Shown: positions 32,543-45,644 of the stretch, one piece after another
How positions within the stretch are numbered: the stretch's first letter is position 1
Layout of the letters: each line of letters opens with the position of its first letter
DNA from: Thauera sp. 2A1
GTDB lineage: Bacteria; Pseudomonadota; Gammaproteobacteria; Burkholderiales; Rhodocyclaceae
NCBI RefSeq assembly: GCF_009469595.2
Contig: NZ_SSXV01000009.1
Span: 62,001-126,000 of the forward strand
Direction of reading: 5' to 3'
DNA length: 64,000 nucleotides
Notes under the pieces: model-generated
Told to the model about the DNA's origin: nothing
The model's database searches: none
The model's input: only the letters and a program-made list of their open reading frames with translations
Translations under genes and position numbers: made by a program

Positions 32543-33349
32543 ATGAGCGTTATCCGTTTGGCTATCGCCGGCGCAGCCGGCCGCATGGGGCGCATGCTGA
32601 TCGAGGCCGCCCTAAAGGAAGAGGGCGTCGCGATCGGGGCCGCCTTCGACCGGCCCGGAAGCCCGTGCATCGGACGCGACGCGGGCGAGCTGCTTGGCTT
32701 GCCCTGTGGTGTGACCATCGTGGACGATGCCCGCGCCGCGATCGCCGCGGCCGATTGCGTGATTGACTTCACCCGGCCGGAGGGGACACTCGCGCATCTC
32801 GCCCTGGCGCGCGAACTCGGCAAGGCGATGGTGATCGGTACGACGGGCTTCGACGCTGCCGGAAAGGCGGCGATCGCCGAGGCCGCGAAGGAAATACCGG
32901 TGGTCTTCGCGCCGAACATGGCCGTCGGTGTGAATGCAGTGTTCAAACTGCTCGAAGTCGCGGCACGCATTCTCAACGAAGGCTACGACGTCGAGGTGAT
33001 CGAGGCGCATCACCGATTCAAGGTAGATGCGCCCTCCGGCACCGCCCTGCGCATGGGCGAAGTCGTTGCCCGCGAGCTTGGGCGCGATCTGGAGACTTGT
33101 GCAATCTATGGCCGCGAGGGCGTGACGGGCGAGCGCAAGCCCGAAACCATCGGTTTCTCGACGATCCGTGGTGGCGACATCGTTGGCGACCACACCGTGC
33201 TGTTCGCCGGAATCGGTGAGCGCATTGAAATCACGCACAAGTCCGGGAGCCGCATGCCCTACGCGCTGGGGTCGTTGCGGGCAGCGCGCTTCGTCGCCGG
33301 CCGCGGGCCGGGGCTCTTCGACATGCAGGATATTCTCGGTTTGCGCTGA
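32543..33349 (+). CDS. dapB: 4-hydroxy-tetrahydrodipicolinate reductase
   Basis: A 268-aa NAD(P)H-dependent enzyme of the lysine/diaminopimelate pathway. It has GAAGRMGRM (nucleotide site, 9-17), VIGTTGFD, the catalytic [20 protein letters not shown] with His and Lys, and C-terminal MQDILGLR. The start ATG at 32543 follows GAAGAAAG. It lies between bamE and the carAB leader. Confidence 0.96.
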   Translation: MSVIRLAIAGAAGRMGRMLIEAALKEEGVAIGAAFDRPGSPCIGRDAGELLGLPCGVTIVDDARAAIAAADCVIDFTRPEGTLAHLALARELGKAMVIGTTGFDAAGKAAIAEAAKEIPVVFAPNMAVGVNAVFKLLEVAARILNEGYDVEVIEAHHRFKVDAPSGTALRMGEVVARELGRDLETCAIYGREGVTGERKPETIGFSTIRGGDIVGDHTVLFAGIGERIEITHKSGSRMPYALGSLRAARFVAGRGPGLFDMQDILGLR

Positions 33350-33399
33350 CGCAAGCTGGCGGCTGAGCTGCCCTGATTCATTTCAGCGGCGACCCCACA

Positions 33400-33428
33400 T
33401 TGCCTTGGGGGGGCGAAAAAAGTAGAAT
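33400..33428 (+). promoter_or_regulatory. Promoter of carAB
   Basis: TTGCCT (33400-33405) and TAGAAT (33423-33428) are separated by 17 bp. Transcription would begin near 33435 and make a leader of about 105 nt before carA. Confidence 0.65.
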
Positions 33429-33443
33429 TGGGCCATCTAGACA

Positions 33444-33478
33444 GCGGGATCGCGCCTACGGGCTCGTCCCGCTTTTTT
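33444..33478 (+). terminator. Intrinsic terminator in the carA leader (attenuator candidate)
   Basis: GCGGGA/TCCCGC arms with an inner GCC/GGC pair are followed by six T. It lies downstream of the promoter at 33400-33428 and 64 bp before the carA start, so it would stop most carAB transcripts unless relieved. It can also terminate dapB transcription. No ATG or GTG leader peptide precedes it. Confidence 0.75.
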
Positions 33479-33541
33479 GCAAGCTGTGGGCGCAGCAATT
33501 TTGCTTAGCCCTTGATTTCAGGCTGAATTCAGGAGTTTCTT

Positions 33542-34684
33542 GTGACTGCATCCCTGCCCGCCCTTCTTGCGCTCGCCGATGGGACGGTGTTCTACGGCAA
33601 GGGCATCGGCGCGGTTGGCAGCACGGTCGGCGAAGTGGTGTTCAATACCTCGATGTCGGGTTATCAGGAAATCCTGACTGACCCGAGTTACTCGCGCCAG
33701 ATCGTCACGCTGACCTATCCGCATATCGGTAACACTGGTGTCAACCGCGAGGACGTCGAATCGACCCGCGTGCATGCCGCCGGCCTCGTGATCCGCGATC
33801 TGCCGCTTCTGCCTTCCAACTTCCGTATGGATCAGCGACTCGACGCTTTTCTTCGCACCGAAAACGTTGTCGCCATTGCCGGGATCGACACCCGCAGGCT
33901 CACCCGGGTGCTGCGAGAAAAGGGCGCGCAGGCGGGCTGCATCGTGACCGCGGCCGAAGGCGGTGCGCTCGATGCGGAGGCGGCCGTTGCCGCGGCGCGC
34001 GGTTTTCCGGGGCTGGCCGGCATGGATCTGGCCAAGGTGGTATGCACGGCGCAGGCGTATGACTGGAGCGAGACCGAATGGGCGCTCGGGCGCGGGTACG
34101 GCAAGCAGAGCCAACCGCGCTTCCACGTCGTTGCCTACGACTTCGGTGTCAAGTTCAACATCCTTCGCATGCTCGCCGAGCGCGGCTGCCGCCTGACCGT
34201 GGTGCCCGCGCAGACACCGGCCGCCGAAGTGCTGGCGATGAAACCGGACGGCGTGTTCCTGTCCAACGGCCCCGGTGACCCCGAGCCCTGCGATTACGCG
34301 ATCGACGCGATCCGTCAGTTCATCGCTGCGCGCGTACCGACCTTCGGCATCTGCCTCGGCCATCAGTTGCTCGCGCTCGCCTCGGGTGCGAAGACGATGA
34401 AGATGAAATTTGGCCATCACGGCGCCAACCACCCGGTCAAGGATCTCGACAGCGGCCAAGTGCTGATCACCAGCCAGAACCACGGCTTTGCCGTCGACCC
34501 CTCGACGCTGCCCGCCAACCTGCGAGTGACGCATCAATCCCTGTTCGATGGTTCGAATCAGGGTCTGGCGCGCACCGACGCGCCGGTATTCTCGTTCCAG
34601 GGCCACCCGGAGGCGAGCCCGGGTCCGCATGATGTCGCATACCTCTTCGACCGCTTCATCGGTCTCATGGAAGCGTCAAGGTAA
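33542..34684 (+). CDS. carA: Carbamoyl-phosphate synthase small subunit
   Basis: A 380-aa glutamine amidotransferase subunit that supplies ammonia for carbamoyl phosphate, used by pyrimidine and arginine synthesis. The N-terminal CPSase domain begins [17 protein letters not shown]. The C-terminal class I GATase has Cys271 in GICLGHQ and the [11 protein letters not shown]is/Glu pair. The start is GTG at 33542 with AGGAG 7 nt upstream. An attenuator-like terminator lies in the leader. carB follows after 85 bp. Confidence 0.96.
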   Translation: MTASLPALLALADGTVFYGKGIGAVGSTVGEVVFNTSMSGYQEILTDPSYSRQIVTLTYPHIGNTGVNREDVESTRVHAAGLVIRDLPLLPSNFRMDQRLDAFLRTENVVAIAGIDTRRLTRVLREKGAQAGCIVTAAEGGALDAEAAVAAARGFPGLAGMDLAKVVCTAQAYDWSETEWALGRGYGKQSQPRFHVVAYDFGVKFNILRMLAERGCRLTVVPAQTPAAEVLAMKPDGVFLSNGPGDPEPCDYAIDAIRQFIAARVPTFGICLGHQLLALASGAKTMKMKFGHHGANHPVKDLDSGQVLITSQNHGFAVDPSTLPANLRVTHQSLFDGSNQGLARTDAPVFSFQGHPEASPGPHDVAYLFDRFIGLMEASR

Positions 34685-34769
34685 TCCGGCGTACGGGCAG
34701 GCTACCGCCTGCCGCCATTGTTCGATGCCGGCGCACGATGCCGGCTCAAGGAATCACTGAGGCAAGACG

Positions 34770-37996
<3,227 letters not shown>

Positions 37997-38000
<4 letters not shown>

Positions 38001-38473
38001 ACAAGACTCCGCTTACGGTTAATGGCGCAGAGCGGCTGCGCGAAGAGCTGCATCGTCTGAAGACGGTCGACCGCCCGAACGTGATCGCCGCGATCGCCGA
38101 GGCGCGGTCGCATGGCGACCTTTCCGAGAATGCCGAGTACGACGCCGCCAAGGAGCGGCAGGGCTTCATCGAAGGCCGGATCATGGAGGTCGAGGGCAAG
38201 CTCGCCCATGCACAGATCATCGATCCCAAGCTGCTCGATGCGGACGGTCGCTGCGTGTTCGGCTCGACGGTCGAACTCGAGGACATGGATTCGGGCCAGG
38301 TCGTCGTCTATCAGGTTGTCGGCGAGGACGAGGCGGACATCAAGGCGAACAAGATCTCGATCAGCTCGCCGATTGCGCGTGCGCTGATCGGCAAGTACGC
38401 CGGCGACATTGCCGAGGTGCAGGCACCCGGTGGTGTCCGCGAGTACGAGATCATCGACGTCCGCTACGTCTGA
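37997..38473 (+). CDS. greA: Transcription elongation factor GreA
   Basis: A 158-aa factor that rescues backtracked RNA polymerase. It has the N-terminal coiled coil with the acidic tip [20 protein letters not shown] (40s to 60) and the C-terminal FKBP-like domain with [16 protein letters not shown]. It overlaps carB by 4 bp. The DUF4149 gene starts 3 bp after its stop, so carB-greA-DUF4149 form one run. Confidence 0.96.
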
Positions 38474-38476
38474 GCG

Positions 38477-38941
38477 ATGTTGAACCGCCTTGCCGAGCAC
38501 CTTGCGCTCGTGGTCGTCACCCTCTGGGTCGGCGGCATGTGGGCGGTGGGATACCTGGTCGCGCCAGTGCTGTTCGACATGCTGTCGGATCGCATGCTGG
38601 CGGGCAAGGTGGCGGGGCGACTGTTCGATTTCGTCGGCTGGTTCGGTCTTGGCAGCGCGATCTACCTGATGCTGTTTGCCGCGATGAAGTCAGGGTGGGC
38701 TGTTTTCCGCAGCGGGCTCTTCTGGTTGCTGCTCTTCATCATTGCGCTGATCGCGGCCGGGCAGTTCGGCATCCAGCCCTTGATGGCCGAACTCAAGGCA
38801 AGCGCCTGGCCACGCGACGTGATGAGCACCGTGATGCGCGACCGCTTCGCGACCTGGCACGGCATTTCCAGCGTGCTCTACCTGATTCAGAGCCTGCTCG
38901 GCGCCGTTTTGGTGTTCTCGCTCAGGAAGGCGCTGAGGTAG
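38477..38941 (+). CDS. DUF4149 family inner membrane protein
   Basis: A 154-aa protein with four hydrophobic segments (about 5-30, 45-70, 75-95 and 125-150). It begins MLNRLAEHLALVVVTLWVGGMW and contains WHGISSVLYLIQSLLGAVL near the end. The DUF4149 family follows greA in many betaproteobacteria and has no known function. Its start lies 3 bp after greA. Confidence 0.85.
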   Translation: MLNRLAEHLALVVVTLWVGGMWAVGYLVAPVLFDMLSDRMLAGKVAGRLFDFVGWFGLGSAIYLMLFAAMKSGWAVFRSGLFWLLLFIIALIAAGQFGIQPLMAELKASAWPRDVMSTVMRDRFATWHGISSVLYLIQSLLGAVLVFSLRKALR

Positions 38942-38955
38942 GGAAGCTCGATCCG

Positions 38956-38991
38956 CGCCCGATCCTGCGCTGCATGGCGCACGATCGGGCG
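38956..38991. terminator. Long bidirectional hairpin between converging genes
   Basis: Arms CGCCCGATC/GATCGGGCG plus TGCGC/GCGCA are interrupted by one C-C mismatch, with loop TGCATG. It occupies the 59 bp between DUF4149 and yhbY and has no T run. Confidence 0.6.
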
Positions 38992-39000
38992 GCGAGTAGC

Positions 39001-39456
39001 TCAGCGTCCCCGCCCGCTGCCCCGGGCATGGGCGGAAGGGGTGCGCGCGGGCGAACGCCGCGATTCGGCGGATGCCTTCGCAAGGGCTGCGCGTCGCGCG
39101 GCAGCCGCAAAGGCAGCGGCAGATTTCGCGGTAGCGGTCTTCGCCGTGCGCTTGGCCGCGTTGTCTGTCGCCAGCTTTTCTTCTTCGCGGCGCTGCCGCC
39201 AGACGACGAGGATGTTGCCGATGTGCTGAACTGCGGCCGCATCGAGCGCGCTGCACAGCTCGTGCATGAGGGATTCGCGATCATCGCGTTCCGCGCCCTG
39301 GACGCGGACCTTGATCAGTTCATGGGCCTGCAGGGAGCGCTCGATCTCGGCGAGGACCGAGGGCGTGAGGCCATTGCCCGCGATGGTGACGACCGGATTC
39401 AGGTGGTGCGCCTTCGCGCGCAGTTCGCGTCTTTGGGCAGGCGTAAGCTCGATCAT
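39001..39456 (-). CDS. yhbY: YhbY family RNA-binding protein
   Basis: A 151-aa protein. The CRM (CRS1-YhbY) domain fills the first 97 residues: MIELTPAQRRELRAKAHHL, VTIAGNGLTPSVLAEIE and the HELIKVRVQG core. YhbY associates with the large ribosomal subunit precursor. The C-terminal 55 residues are Ala/Arg/Lys-rich (TAKTATAKSAAAFAAAARRA) and probably disordered; the E. coli protein lacks this tail. The start ATG at 39454-39456 is chosen because the 33 upstream codons are not conserved. It is divergent from rlmE. Confidence 0.92.
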   Translation of the reverse strand: MIELTPAQRRELRAKAHHLNPVVTIAGNGLTPSVLAEIERSLQAHELIKVRVQGAERDDRESLMHELCSALDAAAVQHIGNILVVWRQRREEEKLATDNAAKRTAKTATAKSAAAFAAAARRAALAKASAESRRSPARTPSAHARGSGRGR

Positions 39457-39513
39457 TGATTTTTCTCGACTTCTTGACTTCGGTGGGGCAAGGATTCTAC
39501 TCCGATTGGCGTG

Positions 39514-40137
39514 ATGAAACGAAACAAGACCAGCAAGGCGTGGCTGCACGAGCACGTCAATGACCCGTATGTCCAGCGCGCACAGGCCGATGGCTACCGG
39601 GCGCGTGCGGCGTACAAGCTGCTCGAGATCGACGATCGCGATCGTCTGTTGCGGCCCGGTGCCGTGGTGGTGGATCTCGGTGCCGCGCCGGGTTCATGGT
39701 GTCAGGTGGCAGTCAAGCGCTGCGGCCCATCCGGCCGCGTATTTGCGCTCGACCTCCTGCCGGTGGAGCCGATTTCGGGCGTGGACTTCCTGCTGGGCGA
39801 TTTCACCGAGGACGAGGTGCTGGCCGAGCTGGAGCGTCGGCTCGCCGGTGCGCGCGTCGACGCGGTGCTGTCGGACATGGCGCCGAACCTCTCCGGCGTC
39901 GCGACCGTCGATCAGGCACGGTCGATACACCTGTGCGAACTCGCGCTCGATTTTGCCGCTCAGCACCTGAAGCCGTCGGGCCAGTTGATCGTGAAGGTCT
40001 TCCAGGGGGAAGGGTTCATGGAGTTCCGCAAGGCGATGGAAGCAGTCTTCAACAGCGTGCAGGTGCGTAAGCCCAAGGCATCGCGCGACCGCAGCGCAGA
40101 GGTGTATCTCCTCGGCAGGGGCGTGCGGCAGCGTTGA
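39514..40137 (+). CDS. rlmE: 23S rRNA (uridine-2'-O-)-methyltransferase RlmE (FtsJ/RrmJ)
   Basis: A 207-aa SAM methyltransferase that modifies U2552 in the A loop of 23S rRNA. It contains the N-terminal [19 protein letters not shown], motif [16 protein letters not shown], catalytic SDMAPNLSG and [11 protein letters not shown] (the K-D-K-E set). The ATG at 39514 follows an in-frame [14 protein letters not shown] fits the family. The rlmE-ftsH order is widely conserved and linked to heat shock. Confidence 0.95.
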   Translation: MKRNKTSKAWLHEHVNDPYVQRAQADGYRARAAYKLLEIDDRDRLLRPGAVVVDLGAAPGSWCQVAVKRCGPSGRVFALDLLPVEPISGVDFLLGDFTEDEVLAELERRLAGARVDAVLSDMAPNLSGVATVDQARSIHLCELALDFAAQHLKPSGQLIVKVFQGEGFMEFRKAMEAVFNSVQVRKPKASRDRSAEVYLLGRGVRQR

Positions 40138-40176
40138 TGATCGGCATCATTGATCCAGGCAATGGTGGCCATCGGT

Positions 40177-40205
40177 TTGCCCGTGGGAACGTTCGCCTCT
40201 AGAAT
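40177..40205 (+). promoter_or_regulatory. Promoter of ftsH
   Basis: TTGCCC (40177-40182) and TAGAAT (40200-40205) are separated by 17 bp, about 49 bp ahead of the ftsH start. A sigma-32 type box was not recognised. Confidence 0.65.
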
Positions 40206-40253
40206 GAATCAATTACGCGTACGCCCGCAATCGGGCTCCTGGGGTAGAGTGCT

Positions 40254-42146
40254 TTGAACAATCTTGTGAAGAATCTCGCGATCTGGATGGTCATCGGCGT
40301 CGTGCTGATGACCGTGTTCAACCAGTTCAACGCCCGCCAGACGCCGCCCAACACGATGGAGTACTCGCAGTTCATGGAGGAAGCCAAGGCGGGGCGGATC
40401 GCCAAGGCGACTGTGGATGGTCGCGTGCTGAAGGCGACGACGCAGGAAGGCCGTTCGATCACGGTCTACACGCCGGGCGTGCAGGATATCTGGATGGTGT
40501 CGGACCTGATGCGCTACGGCGTCTCGGTGAATGCCAGCAAGCCGGAGGAAGAGCAATCCTTCCTCGCCAACATTTTCGTGTCGTGGTTCCCGATGCTTCT
40601 TCTGATCGGCGTGTGGGTCTTCTTCATGCGTCAGATGCAGGGTGGCGGCAAAGGCGGCGCGTTCTCGTTCGGCAAGAGCAAGGCGCGGATGCTGGACGAA
40701 TCCGCGAACTCGGTCACCTTTGCCGACGTGGCGGGTTGCGACGAGGCCAAGGAGGAAGTCTTCGAACTCGTCGAGTTCCTGCGTGATCCGTCGAAGTTCC
40801 AGAAGCTCGGCGGGCGCATCCCCAAGGGTGTGCTCATGGTGGGCTCGCCTGGTACGGGCAAGACCTTGCTTGCGAAGGCGATCGCCGGCGAGGCGAAGGT
40901 TCCGTTCTTTTCCATCTCGGGCTCCGACTTTGTCGAGATGTTTGTCGGCGTGGGTGCGGCGCGTGTGCGCGACATGTTCGAGCAGGCCAAAAAGCATGCG
41001 CCCTGCATCATCTTCATCGACGAGATCGATGCGGTGGGCCGTCAGCGTGGCGCGGGACTCGGTGGGGGTAACGACGAGCGCGAACAGACGCTGAACCAGT
41101 TGCTGGTGGAAATGGATGGCTTCGAAGGCCAGACGGGTGTCATCGTCATCGCGGCGACGAACCGCCCCGACGTTCTCGATCCGGCGCTGCTGCGTCCGGG
41201 GCGCTTCGACCGCCAGGTGGTTGTTGCGTTGCCCGACATCCGCGGCCGCGAGCAGATCCTCAAGGTTCACATGCGCAAGGTGCCGATCGCCCCCGACGTC
41301 GATCCTCAGGTGCTGGCGCGCGGCACGCCCGGGTTTGCCGGTGCCGACCTGGCCAACCTTGTGAATGAGGCGGCGCTCTTTGCGGCGCGCGCCAACAAGC
41401 GTCTCGTCGACATGGAGGACTTCGAGCGCGCCAAGGACAAGATCATGATGGGCGCCGAGCGCCGTTCGGTAGTGATGCCGGAGGAGGAGCGTCGTAACAC
41501 CGCCTTCCACGAGTCGGGTCACGCCGTGGTGGCGCGCCTGCTCGACAAGACCGATCCGGTGCACAAGGTCACGATCATTCCGCGTGGCCGTGCGCTGGGC
41601 GTCACCATGCAGTTGCCCACCGAGGATCGGTACAGTCAGGATCGCGAGCGCCTGTTGCAGACGATCACGGTGCTTTTTGGTGGCCGAATCGCCGAAGAGC
41701 TCTTCATGCAGCAGATGACGACCGGGGCGTCGAACGATTTCCAGCGCGCCACCGATCTGGCGCGGCGCATGGTCACCCAATGGGGTATGTCGGACAACCT
41801 TGGGCCAATGGTCTATGGGGAGGAGGAAGGCGAGATCTTCCTTGGCCGCCAGGTGACGACGCACCGCAACGTCTCCGAGGCCACGATGCAGAAGGTGGAT
41901 GCGGAGATCAGACGCATCATCGATCAGCAATACGCGCTCGCGCGCCGCCTGCTTGAGGAGAATCGGGACAAGGTCGAAGCGATGACGCGCGCCCTGCTCG
42001 AGTGGGAGACGATCGACGCCGATCAGATCAACGACATCATGGAAGGCCGCCCGCCGCGGGCGCCCAAGCCCGCGTCGGCGCCGGTGAGCCGCTCCAAGGA
42101 CGACTCCCCGGGCGCCGCACCGACCGCGCCTGCGCCGGCGGCGTGA
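40254..42146 (+). CDS. ftsH: ATP-dependent zinc metalloprotease FtsH
   Basis: A 630-aa inner membrane AAA+ protease that degrades unassembled membrane proteins and short-lived regulators. There are two membrane segments (about 6-24 and 100-122). The AAA module has Walker A GSPGTGKT (about 198-205), Walker [12 protein letters not shown] and the second-region arginines; the M41 protease has HESGH at 419-423. The C-terminal 25 residues are Pro/Ala-rich. The start is TTG at 40254, fitting [11 protein letters not shown]; a GGGGTAGAG ribosome-like site is 5-13 nt upstream. Confidence 0.96.
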   Translation: MNNLVKNLAIWMVIGVVLMTVFNQFNARQTPPNTMEYSQFMEEAKAGRIAKATVDGRVLKATTQEGRSITVYTPGVQDIWMVSDLMRYGVSVNASKPEEEQSFLANIFVSWFPMLLLIGVWVFFMRQMQGGGKGGAFSFGKSKARMLDESANSVTFADVAGCDEAKEEVFELVEFLRDPSKFQKLGGRIPKGVLMVGSPGTGKTLLAKAIAGEAKVPFFSISGSDFVEMFVGVGAARVRDMFEQAKKHAPCIIFIDEIDAVGRQRGAGLGGGNDEREQTLNQLLVEMDGFEGQTGVIVIAATNRPDVLDPALLRPGRFDRQVVVALPDIRGREQILKVHMRKVPIAPDVDPQVLARGTPGFAGADLANLVNEAALFAARANKRLVDMEDFERAKDKIMMGAERRSVVMPEEERRNTAFHESGHAVVARLLDKTDPVHKVTIIPRGRALGVTMQLPTEDRYSQDRERLLQTITVLFGGRIAEELFMQQMTTGASNDFQRATDLARRMVTQWGMSDNLGPMVYGEEEGEIFLGRQVTTHRNVSEATMQKVDAEIRRIIDQQYALARRLLEENRDKVEAMTRALLEWETIDADQINDIMEGRPPRAPKPASAPVSRSKDDSPGAAPTAPAPAA

Positions 42147-42174
42147 TTCTGCGCCCGGCGGCGACAAACTTTGC

Positions 42175-42204
42175 ATGGGCCGGGTCACCGGCCCATTTCT
42201 TTTA
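42175..42204 (+). terminator. Terminator between ftsH and folP
   Basis: A perfect 9-bp stem ATGGGCCGG/CCGGCCCAT with a GTCA loop is followed by TTCTTTTA. It ends only 12 nt before the folP ATG, so it may also set folP expression by partial read-through. Confidence 0.82.
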
Positions 42205-42216
42205 CGGGAACAAGAA

Positions 42217-43038
42217 ATGAGCACACTTCAATGCGGACGTTTCGTGCTGGATCTCGCACAGCCGAAACTGATGGCGATCGTAAACCTGACTGACGACTCC
42301 TTCACCGGCGATGGCACGCATGGCGATCTCGACCGGATGATGCAGCGGGCGGAAATGGCACTCGAGGAGGGGGCCGACATGCTGGACATCGGTGCGGAGT
42401 CCTCACGCCCGGGTTCGGATCCCGTGCCGGAGGCGCAGGAACTGGAGCGGGTGGTGCGATGCGTCGAGCGTCTGCGCAGCCTGCAGGTGCCACTGTCCAT
42501 CGATACGCTCAAGCCCGCGGTGATGCGGGCCGCCATCGCCGCCGGGGCAGACATGATCAACGATATCAATGCCTTCAACGCCGAGGGTGCGATCGAAGCG
42601 GTGGTGGACAGTACGGTGGGGCTGTGCGTGATGCACATGCAGGGCGAGCCGCGCACCATGCAGCGTAATCCGCAGTACGCCGATGTTGTCGAGGACGTTG
42701 CAGCTTACCTGGACGGCCGAGTTCGGGCACTGCAAGCGGCTGGTGTGGCGCACGACCGCATCGTCCTCGACCCGGGCTTTGGCTTTGGCAAGACGGTCGA
42801 GCACAACTTCACGTTGTTGCGCGATCTCTCCCGTTTTTGCCGCGACGGTCTGCCGGTGTTGGCGGGCTTGTCGCGCAAGGCCATGCTGGGGACCGTGACG
42901 GGCAGGCCGGTCGAGCAGCGCCAAGTCGCCAGTGTGGTGGCGGCGCTCATTGCGGTTCAGCGCGGCGCGGCCATCGTTCGGGTGCATGACGTGGGCGCGA
43001 CCCGTGACGCACTTCGGGTCTGGCAAGCGGTGTCATAA
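42217..43038 (+). CDS. folP: Dihydropteroate synthase
   Basis: A 273-aa TIM-barrel enzyme that joins p-aminobenzoate to the pterin in folate synthesis; it is the sulfonamide target. It shows IVNLTDDSFTGDG (usually NVTPDSFSDGG), DIGAESSRPGSDPV, SIDTLKPAVMRAA, DPGFGFGKTVEHN and GLSRKAMLG. The N-terminal loop has TDDSFTGDG rather than TPDSFSDGG, a variation seen in some betaproteobacteria. The ATG at 42217 is used; the frame opens earlier within the terminator. glmM follows after 27 bp. Confidence 0.94.
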   Translation: MSTLQCGRFVLDLAQPKLMAIVNLTDDSFTGDGTHGDLDRMMQRAEMALEEGADMLDIGAESSRPGSDPVPEAQELERVVRCVERLRSLQVPLSIDTLKPAVMRAAIAAGADMINDINAFNAEGAIEAVVDSTVGLCVMHMQGEPRTMQRNPQYADVVEDVAAYLDGRVRALQAAGVAHDRIVLDPGFGFGKTVEHNFTLLRDLSRFCRDGLPVLAGLSRKAMLGTVTGRPVEQRQVASVVAALIAVQRGAAIVRVHDVGATRDALRVWQAVS

Positions 43039-43065
43039 TTCGGCTTTTCAAGCTCGGGACACGCA

Positions 43066-44418
43066 ATGGGTCGCAAGTATTTTGGTACGGATGGGGTGAG
43101 GGGGCGTGTCGGTGAGGCCCCGATCACCCCTGATTTCGTGATGCGCCTTGGCTATGCGGCGGGCGTGACGCTCGTCGCGCGCGAGAAGCTGCCGGCTGGC
43201 GAGCGCCCGGCGGTGCTCATCGGCAAGGACACGCGCATCTCCGGCTATTTGCTGGAGGCTTCGCTCGAAGCCGGCTTTGCTGCGGCCGGCGTGGATGTGA
43301 TGCTGGCCGGTCCGATCCCTACTCCCGCGGTGGCCTACCTGACGCGGGCATTGCGGCTGCAGGCCGGAGTCGTGATCTCTGCGTCGCACAACCCGTTTTA
43401 TGATAATGGGATAAAATTTTTCTCGGCAGGCGGAGCAAAACTTCCTGACGCGATGGAAGCCGAGATCGAGGAGCGCCTGGATAGGGCGATGGGCTGCGCA
43501 GACTCGGCCCAGCTTGGGCGCGCCCGGCGTATCGACGACGCGGCCGGGCGTTACATCGAATTCTGCAAGAGCACGTTCCCGAACGAAATGGATCTGCGCG
43601 GGCTGCGCCTGGCGCTGGACTGTGCCCATGGGGCGGCGTATCACATTGCGCCTCGGGTCTTCCACGAACTCGGCGCCGACGTCGTCGCCGTGGGTGTGGA
43701 GCCGAACGGGCTCAACATCAATGACGGGGTGGGTGCGACCCGACCGGAGTTCCTGCGTCAGGCGGTGCTGGCCAACGGTGCCGACATCGGTATTGCACTC
43801 GACGGTGACGGTGACCGCCTGATCATGGTGGACCGGAGCGGCGAGGTATACGACGGTGACAAGCTCATTTATGTGATTGCTGCGGCGCGCAAGGCGGAAG
43901 GGCGGCTGGACGGCGTCATCGGGACATTGATGAGCAATCTGGGCTTCGAGCATGCGATCGGGCGCCTCGGGGTACCGTTCGCCCGCGCCAAGGTGGGCGA
44001 TCGCTACGTGCTCGAGATGCTGCATGAGCGCGGCTGGAAGCTCGGCGGCGAAAATTCCGGCCACATCATCTGTCTTGACAGGCACTCGACCGGCGATGGC
44101 ATCGTGTCGGCGCTACAGGTCCTGGCGGCACTCAAGCAGCACGGGCGAACCCTGGCCGAGGCTTGTTCGGACCTGACCTTCTATCCGCAGAAACTTGTGA
44201 ATGTGCGGCTCCCGGCGGGGTTCGACTGGCGTGCAGATCAGGGCATTGCTGCTGCTCAGGCGCACGCCGATGCAGCACTCGGGAATGAGGGCAGGGTGCT
44301 GCTTCGGCCGTCGGGCACGGAGCCGCTGTTGCGGGTGATGGTCGAAGGGCGCGACGGGGATCTGGTCGAGCGCCTGGCACGCCAGATTGCAGAGGCCGTG
44401 CAGGAGGCCGTTGCCTGA
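43066..44418 (+). CDS. glmM: Phosphoglucosamine mutase
   Basis: A 450-aa enzyme converting glucosamine-6-P to glucosamine-1-P for UDP-GlcNAc synthesis. It contains the phosphoserine loop [15 protein letters not shown] (Ser near 107), the metal loop [19 protein letters not shown] and the phosphate loop [12 protein letters not shown]. Full length. folP-glmM is a standard proteobacterial pair. Confidence 0.97.
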   Translation: MGRKYFGTDGVRGRVGEAPITPDFVMRLGYAAGVTLVAREKLPAGERPAVLIGKDTRISGYLLEASLEAGFAAAGVDVMLAGPIPTPAVAYLTRALRLQAGVVISASHNPFYDNGIKFFSAGGAKLPDAMEAEIEERLDRAMGCADSAQLGRARRIDDAAGRYIEFCKSTFPNEMDLRGLRLALDCAHGAAYHIAPRVFHELGADVVAVGVEPNGLNINDGVGATRPEFLRQAVLANGADIGIALDGDGDRLIMVDRSGEVYDGDKLIYVIAAARKAEGRLDGVIGTLMSNLGFEHAIGRLGVPFARAKVGDRYVLEMLHERGWKLGGENSGHIICLDRHSTGDGIVSALQVLAALKQHGRTLAEACSDLTFYPQKLVNVRLPAGFDWRADQGIAAAQAHADAALGNEGRVLLRPSGTEPLLRVMVEGRDGDLVERLARQIAEAVQEAVA

Positions 44419-44532
44419 TTGGTCGGAATTTGGCCCGGGTGCGAGGCTGCAAGGCGTCGGGTAGTCAGGGGCAGGCACATGCAGGTTTTCGCGATGGTAT
44501 GCGCGGACTGCGCTTCATGACATGAAACGTGG

Positions 44533-44550
44533 CTGTAATATGGCTTTGTT
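44533..44550 (+). promoter_or_regulatory. Putative Pho box upstream of pstS
   Basis: CTGTAATATGG-CTTTGTT agrees with the PhoB consensus CTGTNATAWAW-CTGTNAY at 14 of 18 positions and lies 36 bp ahead of the pstS ATG. An exact inverted repeat TTCATG-A-CATGAA (44514-44526) and a CTGTAA-N10-TTACAG repeat surround it. The position suits PhoBR control of phosphate uptake, but a good -10 box was not found. Confidence 0.5.
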
Positions 44551-44585
44551 ACAGTGCGAACTCGGTTTCCAAAGCAGAGGTAGTC

Positions 44586-45635
44586 ATGCAGCGTTTCTCG
44601 ATCTCGAAGAAGTTTGCCCTCGCATCCGTTTGCTCCGTCCTGTTTTCCCTTCAGGCACAGGCTGCCGACATTACCGGGGCTGGCGCTTCCTTCCCGGCAC
44701 CGATCTATGCAAAGTGGGCCGATGCGTACCAGAAGGCCACAGGCGGCAAGGTGAATTACCAGTCGATCGGCTCGAGCGGCGGCATTCGTCAGATCACGGC
44801 GAAGACGGTCGATTTTGGTGCATCAGACATGCCTCTCAAACCGGAGGAACTCAGCAAGGCCGGTCTGCAGCAGTTTCCGACGGTGATCGGGGGCGTTGTG
44901 CCCGTCGTCAATCTGCCGGGCATCAAGGCCGGTGAGCTCAAGCTCACGGGGCCGGTGCTTGCCGGGATCTATCAGGGCAAGATCGCGAAGTGGAACGACA
45001 AGGCGATCGCGGACCTGAACCCTGGGTTGTCGCTTCCTGATCAGCCGATCGGGGTCGTGCGTCGTGCCGACGGTTCTGGCACGACTTTCGTATTCACCAA
45101 CTACCTCTCGAAGGTGTCAGCCGACTGGAAGGAGAAGATCGGTGAAGGCTCGGCGGTGCAGTGGCCGGTCGGGCTCGGTGGCAAGGGCAACGAGGGAGTC
45201 TCCGCCTTTGTCCAGCGCCTGCCCGGCGCCATCGGGTACGTCGAATATGCCTACGCCAAGCAGAACAAGCTGGCTCACGCGCTGCTCCAGAACAAGGACG
45301 GTCAGTTCGTTGCCCCGAGCGATGATGCGTTCGCGGCGGCATCGTCCGGTGCAGACTGGAGCAAATCTGCTTTCTACGAGATCCTCACGAACCAGCCGGG
45401 CAAGGCATCGTGGCCGATCACAAGCGCGACCTTCATCCTGATGCATCAGGTGCAGGACAAGCCGGAGCAGGGCGCGAATGTGCTCAAGTTCTTCGACTGG
45501 GTCTACGCGCATGGCGACAAGATGGCGGAAGAGCTCGACTACGTGCCGCTGCCTGATGCGACGGTGAAGCTGATCGAGTCGTCCTGGGCGCAGATCAAGG
45601 ATGCGTCGGGTAAGGCTGTCCGTTCAGCCAAGTAA
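44586..45635 (+). CDS. pstS: Phosphate ABC transporter substrate-binding protein PstS
   Basis: A 349-aa periplasmic phosphate-binding protein. The signal peptide (about 1-26) ends SLQAQA-A. Mature motifs are [51 protein letters not shown] and [10 protein letters not shown], which hold the phosphate ligands. The ATG at 44586 has AGAGG upstream. It is the first gene of pstSCAB; neither phoU nor phoBR follows. Confidence 0.97.
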   Translation: MQRFSISKKFALASVCSVLFSLQAQAADITGAGASFPAPIYAKWADAYQKATGGKVNYQSIGSSGGIRQITAKTVDFGASDMPLKPEELSKAGLQQFPTVIGGVVPVVNLPGIKAGELKLTGPVLAGIYQGKIAKWNDKAIADLNPGLSLPDQPIGVVRRADGSGTTFVFTNYLSKVSADWKEKIGEGSAVQWPVGLGGKGNEGVSAFVQRLPGAIGYVEYAYAKQNKLAHALLQNKDGQFVAPSDDAFAAASSGADWSKSAFYEILTNQPGKASWPITSATFILMHQVQDKPEQGANVLKFFDWVYAHGDKMAEELDYVPLPDATVKLIESSWAQIKDASGKAVRSAK

Positions 45636-45644
45636 GATCTTTCA

